Source of the DNA: Flaviflexus equikiangi
GTDB lineage: Bacteria > Actinomycetota > Actinomycetes > Actinomycetales > Actinomycetaceae
NCBI RefSeq assembly: GCF_014069875.1
Contig: NZ_CP059676.1
Span: 558,001 to 622,000 of the forward strand
Reading direction: 5' to 3'
Length of the DNA: 64,000 bases
Shown: piece by piece, positions 53,556 through 60,116 of the stretch
Numbering within the stretch: the stretch's first letter is position 1
How the letters are laid out: each line of letters begins with the position of its first letter
The notes under the pieces: generated by a model
Seen by the model: the letters and a program-made list of their open reading frames with translations, nothing else
Database searches by the model: none
What the model was told of the DNA's origin: nothing
Position numbers and translations under genes: made by a program

Positions 53556-53881
53556 GCTGTTCCCTCAATCAGTTCGTTCATCGACATGACGAGAGTCCGC
53601 CACGTCTGTTGCTGCTCGGCAAGCTGTGCGCTGCCGGCGCGTGTAAGCCGGTAATACTTTCGGGGTGGGCCGCTCGGTGATTCTTCCCAGAAGGTGTCGA
53701 CATAGCCTGCGGTTCCGAGCCGAGTGAGAAGGGGGTAGACCGTTCCCGGCCCCGCCTCCAGCCCGTCTCGTCCCGCCAGGTCATCGACGATCTCCCCGCC
53801 ATATTTCTCGCCTCTCCCGAGGAGCGCGAGGATCGCGAGCTCGAGCACGCCCCGTCGCAGCTGAGACACTGTCTTCGCCAT
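53552..53881 (-). CDS. PadR-family transcriptional repressor
   Basis: A 109-aa winged-helix protein: L-R-R-G-V-L-E-L-A-I-L-A-L-L, G-E-K-Y-G-G-E-I-V, the recognition helix G-P-G-T-V-Y-P-L-L-T-R-L, and the Y-Y-R-L-T wing. It heads a five-gene operon (PadR, membrane protein, PLDc_N-like, ATPase, permease). The ATG at 53881 has AAGGA 8 nt upstream; GTG 53887 is an in-frame alternative. A palindromic operator lies directly upstream. Confidence 0.9.
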   Translation of the reverse strand: MAKTVSQLRRGVLELAILALLGRGEKYGGEIVDDLAGRDGLEAGPGTVYPLLTRLGTAGYVDTFWEESPSGPPRKYYRLTRAGSAQLAEQQQTWRTLVMSMNELIEGTA

Positions 53882-53899
53882 AGTCACTTTCCTTACCTA

Positions 53900-53920
53900 G
53901 TACTATCCGGTAGATAGTAC
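53900..53920 (-). promoter_or_regulatory. Candidate PadR operator
   Basis: A perfect 8-bp inverted repeat GTACTATC / GATAGTAC (arms 53900-53907 and 53913-53920) with a 5-bp spacer, 19 bp upstream of the padR start codon. PadR proteins typically bind such dyads near their own promoter, so auto-repression of the ABC operon is expected. Confidence 0.7.
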
Positions 53921-54035
53921 CTGGTTGTGCCGACTTTGTCGAGATGGTGTGCAGGCTGGAATCTCGGCCCTCCGAGGAGATGCGGCAGGAACTGTGGGAT
54001 TCGGTGAGTTGTCCCGCACACTTCTCATGCCCTAC

Positions 54036-54064
54036 TTGGCAACACCGCGGTCTTCTCGTAGTCT
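54036..54064 (+). promoter_or_regulatory. Probable rplJ-rplL promoter
   Basis: TTGGCA (54036-54041), a 17-bp spacer and TAGTCT (54059-54064) give a strong actinobacterial promoter. Transcription would start near 54071, leaving a leader of about 150 nt before rplJ. A 9-bp inverted repeat (54047-54055 and 54075-54083) flanks the -10 box. Confidence 0.65.
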
Positions 54065-54148
54065 GGTACATGCCGAAGACCGCCGGTCACCCGTGAGCCA
54101 GACGGGGTGAAATTCGTAAGAAGCCAGCGCAGGTGAGTATTGAGCTTT

Positions 54149-54175
54149 ATGCCCCGTGCCACCTGCACGGGGCAT
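54149..54175 (+). promoter_or_regulatory. Leader hairpin before rplJ (L10-leader-like or attenuator)
   Basis: A perfect 11-bp stem (54149-54159 with 54165-54175) and CACCT loop are followed by TCTTATTGAATTTTT: the shape of an intrinsic terminator placed within the rplJ leader. rplJL mRNAs are often autoregulated by L10/L12 through the leader; that this hairpin takes part is inference. Confidence 0.55.
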
Positions 54176-54220
54176 TCTTATTGAATTTTTGATGTGGCGG
54201 CACTATTGGAAGGAGGCCCT

Positions 54221-54742
54221 ATGGCAAGGCCGAATAAGAGCGAAGCAATCGCTGAACTTGTGGACCTGTTCCGCGAGTCAAGCGGCGCGCTTCTGACCGA
54301 GTACCGCGGTCTGACCGTTGAGCAGCTGAAGGAACTTCGCCGCGCAATGGGAGACAACGCAGAGTACAAGGTTGCGAAGAATACTCTTGCGAAGATTGCC
54401 GCGAAGGAAGCCGGCGTTGAGGGCCTCGACGAAGAACTCGTCGGACCGACAGCGATCGCTTTCGTCAAGGGCGATGTTGCCGTTGTGGCAAAGTCGCTCC
54501 GCGATTTCGCCAAGACCAACGACAAACTGGTCATCAAGTCCGGTGTTCTCGAAGGGGCATTGCTCCCCGCCGCGGACGTCGCCAAGCTTGCTGATCTTGA
54601 GTCGCGCGAAGTACTGCTTGCCAAGGCTGCAGGCGTCCTCAAGGCGTCCATGTTCAAGGCTGCTTACGTTCTCCAGGCGCCGGTCTCCAAGACCGTGCGC
54701 ACCGTCGATGCCCTGCGCGAGAAGCAGGAAAACGCTGCCTAA
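54221..54742 (+). CDS. rplJ: Ribosomal protein uL10
   Basis: A 173-aa stalk-base protein (M-A-R-P-N-K-S-E-A-I-A-E-L, then L-T-E-Y-R-G-L-T-V-E-Q-L, Y-K-V-A-K-N-T-L) with the C-terminal helix that binds bL12. ATG 54221 is preceded by GGAAGGAGG; an extension upstream is not family-like. Confidence 0.96.
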   Translation: MARPNKSEAIAELVDLFRESSGALLTEYRGLTVEQLKELRRAMGDNAEYKVAKNTLAKIAAKEAGVEGLDEELVGPTAIAFVKGDVAVVAKSLRDFAKTNDKLVIKSGVLEGALLPAADVAKLADLESREVLLAKAAGVLKASMFKAAYVLQAPVSKTVRTVDALREKQENAA

Positions 54743-54793
54743 AGGCGGCACAAACAAAGTCTGCTCGCGTAGCAGTAAGGAAGGATGCCTACT

Positions 54794-55180
54794 ATGGCTA
54801 AGCTCACCCCCGAAGAGCTCATCGAAGCTTTCAAGGAGCTCACCCTCGTCGAGCTCTCCGACTTCGTCAAGAAGTTCGAAGAGGAATTTGACGTCACCGC
54901 TGCCGCTCCGGTCGCAGCTGTTGCAGCCGGCCCCGCCGCAGGCGGCGAAGCCGCTGCTGAGGAAGAGAAGTCGGACTTCGACGTCGTCCTCGCAGCAATC
55001 GGCGACAAGAAGGTCCAGGTCATCAAGGAGGTCCGCGCCCTCACGTCGCTCGGACTGAAGGAAGCCAAGGACCTCGTCGACTCCGCTCCCAAGGCTGTCC
55101 TTGAGGGTGTCGACAAGGAGACCGCCGACAAGGCCAAGGAGGCCCTCGAGGCCGCCGGCGCCACCGTCGAGCTCAAGTAA
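54794..55180 (+). CDS. rplL: Ribosomal protein bL12
   Basis: A 128-aa stalk protein with an N-terminal dimerisation helix, an Ala/Gly-rich hinge, and the C-terminal domain ending [11 protein letters not shown] 54794 is preferred because AAGGAAGG sits 9 nt upstream; the ATG at 54785 is too close to it. Confidence 0.96.
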   Translation: MAKLTPEELIEAFKELTLVELSDFVKKFEEEFDVTAAAPVAAVAAGPAAGGEAAAEEEKSDFDVVLAAIGDKKVQVIKEVRALTSLGLKEAKDLVDSAPKAVLEGVDKETADKAKEALEAAGATVELK

Positions 55181-55221
55181 CACTCGCTCGCAAGAGCTTG
55201 AGGGCGAAGGCCCTGACTGGT

Positions 55222-55261
55222 GAGGGGATGCATTCCGGATTATTCCGGGATTCATCCCCTC
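55222..55261 (+). terminator. Long terminator after rplL
   Basis: A 17-bp stem with one mismatch and one G-T pair (55222-55238 with 55245-55261) and a 6-nt loop, followed by ATTCGT. It ends the rplJL unit, so rpoB must be transcribed from its own promoter. Confidence 0.82.
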
Positions 55262-55445
55262 ATTCGTATGGTGAAGTCGACGGACATAGGAATGAGTGTT
55301 AATACGCAGATTGTGGGTCTTATGGCGGCGTGTCGCGGTCTGATGTGATCGTCCTGCCCAGCCTTTGCGGATGTGGAGTCCGTCTTGCCAGGGTGCTTGT
55401 TGGTGGGTGTGTCCGATCAATGGTGTGTGGGGTCCGGCAATTCCA

Positions 55446-56190
55446 TCAGTGGGTGGTTCTTTCGAACCGTGCGGCGAAGGTGATTGCGAACGCGCTCAGT
55501 GCGGGCTTCCACCTCATCACCCAGCGTGTTCTCCCGCCGCCGGTCGGGTCAAGCGACCGGCGGCGGGAGGTAGAGGCGCTTGAGAGCCGCGGCCTCGTTC
55601 AAGAAATGACCGCGGGCGCGAACTGCTCGACGATACCTCGCGTTGATCGACTCGATCGCGTTGGTCGTGCAGATCACGCGGCGGATCTTGACGTCGTACT
55701 CCAGGAACGCCACGAACTCCGCCCAGGAGTTGTGCCAGAGCTGCACGATCGCCGGATACCGTTCGCCCCACTCGGCCGCGAACTCCTCGAACCGATCTTT
55801 CCCTGCCTGCTCGGATAGAGCCGTATAGACCGGCTTGAGCGCTTTCACGATGCCGTCGCGATGCTGGCGCCCGGCGTCACGGAACGAGTTGCGGATCAGG
55901 TGGGCGATGCACTGCGGCACGACCGTCTGCTCCCACGTGGTGTTGATCGCCTCCGGGAGGCCCTTCAACCGGACCGTGATGAGCATGTCCTCGATGCCCC
56001 GGTTCTTTATCTCGGTGAACACCTGCAACAAGAACCTCGCGCCTTCCGCGCCATCCCCGGCCCAAATCCCGAGGATGTGACGCTCGCCGGCGGTGGTCAC
56101 CCCCATGACGACAGAGAACGGGGTGTTCCGCACCTGCCCGTCGCGGACCTTCACCACGATCGCGTCGGGTCGGGAGGCCCACTCGGCGAG
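55446..56190 (-). mobile_element. Decayed IS256-family transposase, 5' part missing
   Basis: The middle and C-terminal part of an IS256-type transposase: D-A-I-V-V-K-V-R-D-G-Q-V, L-G-I-W-A-G-D-G-A-E-G, T-N-A-I-E-S-I-N-A-R-Y-R-R-A-V. The catalytic-Asp codons usually found before L-K-G-L-P-E-A-I are absent (T-V-R-L-K-G here), so it is inactive. After L-K-R-L-Y-L the frame shifts by one base; S-L-D-P-T-G-G-G, W-V-M-R-W-K-P-A-L and A-F-A-I-T-F then continue in another frame to a stop at 55446-55448. The N-terminal third is missing; the fragment joins the esterase remnant near 56190. Confidence 0.82.
55531..55569. repeat. Perfect 16-bp inverted repeat within the IS256 remnant
   Basis: Arms 55531-55546 and 55554-55569 are exact complements (CTCCCGCCGCCGGTCG and its partner) around a 7-nt loop. 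It lies where the transposase frame shifts by one base: a 10-nt CCGCCGCCGG replaces the 9 nt expected for V-T-R, and it is complementary to the conserved sequence just beyond. Confidence 0.85.
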
Positions 56191-56607
56191 CTCGCCATCG
56201 TCTCGGCGGCGCTCACGGCGATGAGGGGGAGGCCGACAGCCGCAACCCTTGCTGACGTTCCGTTCCTATCGAACTTCGAGCGTGCCATCGGACTTACCGA
56301 TCAGTATCCGTACGCGGAGATCACGGACTATCTCGCTGTCAAGCGGACTATGGAGAAGCAGGTCTTTGAGACCCTGCCCTATTTCGATGTCGTGAACTTC
56401 TCGGAAAGAGCGCACGGCACGGCCCTGTTCTCGACGGGGCTGATGGATACGGTCGCCCCGCCATCAACCGTCTTTGCGACCTAAAACTGGTTCGGCGGCA
56501 GTGCTGAGATCGAGGTCTACCGCCTCAACGGGCACATCGGCGGCGGAATCGCCCACACCTCGGCCGCGATTCAGTGGCTCCAGAATACTCTCGGAGTGAC
56601 CAGCTGA
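56191..56607 (+). pseudogene. Acetylxylan esterase / cephalosporin-C deacetylase C-terminal remnant
   Basis: The C-terminal part of an AXE1-type alpha/beta-hydrolase: A-D-V-P-F-L-S-N-F, Y-P-Y-A-E-I, L-P-Y-F-D-V-V-N-F, the catalytic Asp segment L-M-D-T-V-A-P-P-S-T-V, then a TAA at 56482-56484. The same frame continues after it with N-G-H-I-G-G-G (the catalytic His) to a TGA at 56605-56607. The nucleophile-serine half is missing at the junction with the IS256 fragment. It is a dead gene by both truncation and nonsense. AXE1 enzymes remove acetyl groups from sugars or cephalosporins. Confidence 0.78.
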
Positions 56608-56698
56608 ACGAGGGTCCCGGCCTTCCTCTGGGGCAGGAGAGCCCGTGGATCCTGCTGACCAGTGTGCCGCGCCGACTGGCCGCACAGGTCGAGGGCGG

Positions 56699-57698
56699 CT
56701 AGGTGTAGTTCCCAACGAGGTCGTGAACGCTGTCTGAGGGAGTCTGCCCTGTCCACCGATGCCGGTGTGCGGTCTGTGATGATTGTAGTGGTGGAGCCAG
56801 GTGTGGTAGGTCGCGGTTCTGGCTTGATCACTGTCGTATGCGATGGCGTATGCCCACTCCTGGGCGAGGGTTCGGTTAGATCGTTCGACTTTCCCGTTGG
56901 TTTGGGGCCGGTAGGGGCTGCGCCTCGCGATCGTGGCGTGGATCGAGGGAAAGTATCACCGCAAGCGCAGGCAGCGAAGGCTTGGGAAGCTGACACCGGT
57001 CGAATTCGAGGCCATGATGATGGATGTCGTCGGTCTGGCGGCATAAACCCCGGACTCAACGAAACCTTCAGCAGACCCTCCATTCGCGAGGATCTGGGAA
57101 TATGCGAGCCGGGAGTGATCATCGACGGCGTGATACAGATACCGGTAGCCGCGCGACGGGGATGCTCCTGCCCTGGCAGCTCGGTCTGATGCTGCCTGGG
57201 CACGTCGGTGAGGCACCGAGCCGCGGCCATGGAATTGCCAGCTTCCGCCGTCGGGAATGATGCCGAGCTTCTTGATGTCAACATGTACGAGGTCGCCTGG
57301 GCGTGCACGCTCGTATCTGATTGGTGGAGGCTTGCGGACAGGGAGCCCGGTTGCTTGATCGAGGTGGGCGAGCTTGGGCAGCCGGTAGCGGGTGATGACG
57401 CGTGCGATTGTCGACCGTGGGATGCCCAGGTGGTAGCTGAGGCGGTGTGGCCCCCACTGGCGGGTAAGACCGGAGGCTGTTGATGCGATGCTCGGGTCGC
57501 TTGGACAATCGTGTGGGCGAGTGGTGAGGGCGCGAGGAGCGGTCGTCCAACGATTCACCCAAACGATAGCGTGATGCTCATTTCGAAGCTGTCGCGGGCG
57601 AGACTTGGAATCGCTCAGCGGCACGCCTGATCGGCCATCCCTGATCGACGATCGGCACGGAAAGACGGCGTCTTCCAATAGGTGTCAATGGTGCGTCA
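56699..57698 (-). mobile_element. Decayed IS481-family transposase
   Basis: Recognisable pieces in order on the minus strand: D-Q-G-W-P-I-R-R-A-A-E-R-F-Q-V-S-P-A-T-A-S-K, a TGA at 57578-57580 where a Trp is expected, D-R-S-S-R-P-H-H-S-P, a frameshift near 57475, W-G-P-H-R-L-S-Y-H-L-G-I-P, V-H-V-D-I-K-K-L-G-I-I-P-D-G-G, a scrambled part without the D-N-G catalytic motif, Y-R-P-Q-T-N-G-K-V-E-R, H-H-Y-N-H-H-R-P-H-T-G-I-G-G, and after another shift V-H-D-L-V-G-N-Y-T and a stop at 56699-56701. It needs at least one nonsense and two frameshift mutations, so it is not functional. Confidence 0.82.
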
Positions 57699-57754
57699 CC
57701 GGAGGTCTTCAACCTATCGCCACCGTTCACAACGTCCCGAGGAACTACAGCTAG
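57699..57754 (+). mobile_element. Opposite-strand IS481-type 3' end fragment
   Basis: On the plus strand the last codons G-G-L-Q-P-I-A-T-V-H-N-V-P-R-N-Y-S and a stop (57752-57754) match the usual C-terminus of IS481-type transposases. They abut the 5' end of the minus-strand IS481 remnant, so one copy inserted next to or into another. The stop overlaps the end of the response-regulator gene as CTAG. Confidence 0.55.
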
Positions 57755-58239
57755 GCGAGATCTCCGCGATCCCTGATGATCGTCATGGCTCGAACCCGAT
57801 CGATCACCGCCATGTAAGGGAGCGGATCCAATCCCTGGACCTCGATGTAGTCGGTGAGGCAATCACTCACCACGCGATGCAGTTCTCGCTCCGTCCACGG
57901 CTTCGCAATGTAGTAGTCGAGATCGGCCGCGTTGACGGCCGTGATCGTGTCCGAGAGGTCCGCCTGCCCCGTCACGAGCACCTTCCGCGTCTTCACCGTC
58001 CGCTTGTCGCCCATCATTTCGACGAGGAATTCGACGCCCGTTGTGCCCGGCATGCGGTGGTCGCAGAGAGCGACCGCCAGCTCGTCGCCATCGCGGTCGA
58101 TCTCGTCGATGACGGCCCATGCATCGGCCACGTCTTCAGCGACCTCGATGCGGATCGTGGTACCGAGGTCGATGAGATCGCGTTCGAGTGCGTCACGCAC
58201 CTCGGGTTCGTCATCGAGAATAAGAAGTGCCAGTGTCAT
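57751..58239 (-). CDS. Receiver-only response regulator
   Basis: A 162-aa protein: a receiver domain (D9/D10 acidic pair, phosphoacceptor D60 in L-C-D-H-R-M-P-G-T-T-G, Thr in V-T-G-Q, Lys in I-A-K-P-W near 114) and a tail of about 40 residues with no DNA-binding or enzymatic domain. It starts ATG 58239 with a 4-nt ATGA overlap with the kinase gene. Signal output must pass by protein-protein contact, possibly to the transporter or kinase, or act as a phosphate sink. Its last codons border IS debris, so a shortened C-terminus cannot be excluded. Confidence 0.85.
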   Translation of the reverse strand: MTLALLILDDEPEVRDALERDLIDLGTTIRIEVAEDVADAWAVIDEIDRDGDELAVALCDHRMPGTTGVEFLVEMMGDKRTVKTRKVLVTGQADLSDTITAVNAADLDYYIAKPWTERELHRVVSDCLTDYIEVQGLDPLPYMAVIDRVRAMTIIRDRGDLA

Positions 58240-60116
58240 GATGCCTCCATCGGTAGGTCGACCGTGGCGACGGTGCCATCAGTCATAGATTCAAGTCGGA
58301 TCGAACCGCCGTGGCGTTCGACGATCGTCTTGCTGATCGTCAGACCCAAGCCCATGCCATAGTGCACGCGGCCGGACTTGGTCGTGAACCGTGGCTCGAA
58401 GATGTGGTCGAGGAGTTCGGGGGAGATGCCGGGGCCGCGATCGGCCACCGTCACCCTCACCCACCCTGGTTCGGGGGTTGAGGTGGTCACCGTCAGCACC
58501 TTCTCGGGAGCGTCCTGCAGGGCGTCCGCAGCATTGACGATGAGGTTGGTCCACACTTGGGACAGCTGTGCCGGGTGGCAGGTGATCGGGGGGATGCTGT
58601 CGTATTCGCGCACCACGTCGATGTCGCGAAGCCGATGGGACAGCAGCCGGATTGTGTCCTCGATCGTCTCCCGAATATCGATGTCGGCCAGCGGGTCTCC
58701 GTCCGGGCGGGCATAGGAGCGGAGCGAGTCGACGAGGGAGTTGATCCGCGATGCTGCCGACCGCAGGTTGCGCAGCCCGGACCCGATCGATGCGGATCTC
58801 TCCAACTGTGCGAGCAGTCGTGTCCGTTCCTCCCCTGCGATCTCCGTGGGCATGATGTCAGCGAGCAAGGGCGCGGTCACCCCGGCCAGGATAAGGCGCC
58901 GCGACAGGGTTGCGTCTCCCGTCAGATCAGTCAGGCGGCGGCGTTCTTCACGCGCCTGGCGGGTCGAGAGCGGGGCCGAGGCAAGAGCCGCTTGCAGTGC
59001 GGCCTGGGACACCCTGCTCGAGATCGAGGTGCTCTGCTCCAACGAGGCCACAATGTCGTCCAGCAGGTGATCGGTGCTGCGCATGATCGCCCCGATCGGA
59101 TTATTGACTTCGTGTGCGACGCCGGAGGCGAGTTCGCCCAGTGTTGCGAACCTGGCCTGGCTCATGAGCTCTGCACGTGCAGCCTCGAGCTGGCGATAGG
59201 TCCGGCGCAGCTCCTCCTGCTCCTGCTCCAGCTGTGCCGTCAGCTCGACCTTCTCAATCTGGATATCTTCCGCGCGCCGCAAGCGCCGGTCGAGCGAACG
59301 GATGAGGAGCACCGCGATGAGGAGCGCGGTCTCCGGTCTTGTCCGGATGACGTGATTGAGCTGCTCGAACGTGAGCCGCACACCCGTCACCTCGGTTGTC
59401 GTGCGGGACGTGAAGAAGGCCTCCCGCCTGTCTGTCAGCGACAGGAGGCCGATGATGCGGCCGGTGCTCTCGTGGTGCATGAGCACGTTTCCCGCGTGAG
59501 ACTCGCGTTCAAGCGCAACCTGGCCGTGCAGGCAGAGCATCGCCTCCTCTGCTTCTTCGCCTTCGATCGTGAGGCGCACACCGGCCGGCAGAGTCACCCT
59601 CGGCTGATATCCGAGGCAGTCGTCGATGCCGGCAACGATCGTTGCCATGATCTCGTCATCGGACTGAGGAGTGGAGAAGATGAACGTCTCTTTGGTCGAG
59701 GTGCTTTGCGGCAGCGGAATTCCGGCACTGTCGGTGAACCTCCGGATCTGATCCGACAGGTCCTGGAGGAAACGGGGTGAGAGGAGCTGGGATTCGTGAA
59801 CGACGAGATCGACCTTCCTCCGATCTGCCAGTGCCGCGACCCCCGTCAGCGTGTCTTCCCGGGTCGAGACTATGGCACGCGCTTTCGGGTAGCGCCCGAT
59901 GATCGGAAGAAAAACGTCATCAGGGTCTCCCTCGGGAGAGGGGAAGAGTGCGAGCACGCAGGCCAGGCGGTCCGAACCCAGCGTGTCGAGCCAGGCGTGG
60001 GCGGAGGCGGCAGTATCGCAGCGGTGGATACGGCACGTCGGCATCGCTGATCGCAGGTGGCGTGTCACGTCCTCCGCGACAGCGCCAGCCCCGATCACCA
60101 GCCCCCAGACGGTCAT
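58236..60116 (-). CDS. Soluble histidine kinase with receiver-like and cyclic-nucleotide-binding-like domains
   Basis: A 626-aa protein without membrane helices. Residues 1-125 are a receiver-like alpha/beta domain (V-W-G-L-V-I-G-A-G-A-V) without the usual acidic pocket. Residues about 165-265 look like a cNMP-binding fold (L-P-A-G-V-R-L-T-I-E-G-E then G-R-I-I-G-L-L-S-L). A coiled coil (285-320) leads to the H-box L-A-S-G-V-A-H-E-V-N-N-P with H335. About 120 residues separate it from the end of the dimerisation helices. The ATPase domain has N-L-I-V-N-A-A-D-A-L, D-R-G-P-G-I and G-M-G-L-G-L. It overlaps both the transporter and regulator genes by 4 nt. Confidence 0.85.
   Translation of the reverse strand: MTVWGLVIGAGAVAEDVTRHLRSAMPTCRIHRCDTAASAHAWLDTLGSDRLACVLALFPSPEGDPDDVFLPIIGRYPKARAIVSTREDTLTGVAALADRRKVDLVVHESQLLSPRFLQDLSDQIRRFTDSAGIPLPQSTSTKETFIFSTPQSDDEIMATIVAGIDDCLGYQPRVTLPAGVRLTIEGEEAEEAMLCLHGQVALERESHAGNVLMHHESTGRIIGLLSLTDRREAFFTSRTTTEVTGVRLTFEQLNHVIRTRPETALLIAVLLIRSLDRRLRRAEDIQIEKVELTAQLEQEQEELRRTYRQLEAARAELMSQARFATLGELASGVAHEVNNPIGAIMRSTDHLLDDIVASLEQSTSISSRVSQAALQAALASAPLSTRQAREERRRLTDLTGDATLSRRLILAGVTAPLLADIMPTEIAGEERTRLLAQLERSASIGSGLRNLRSAASRINSLVDSLRSYARPDGDPLADIDIRETIEDTIRLLSHRLRDIDVVREYDSIPPITCHPAQLSQVWTNLIVNAADALQDAPEKVLTVTTSTPEPGWVRVTVADRGPGISPELLDHIFEPRFTTKSGRVHYGMGLGLTISKTIVERHGGSIRLESMTDGTVATVDLPMEAS

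Noticed and set aside
55330-55818. Plus-strand frame of 162 aa after rplL
   Set aside because: It runs antisense through the IS256 transposase remnant and shows no independent family similarity.
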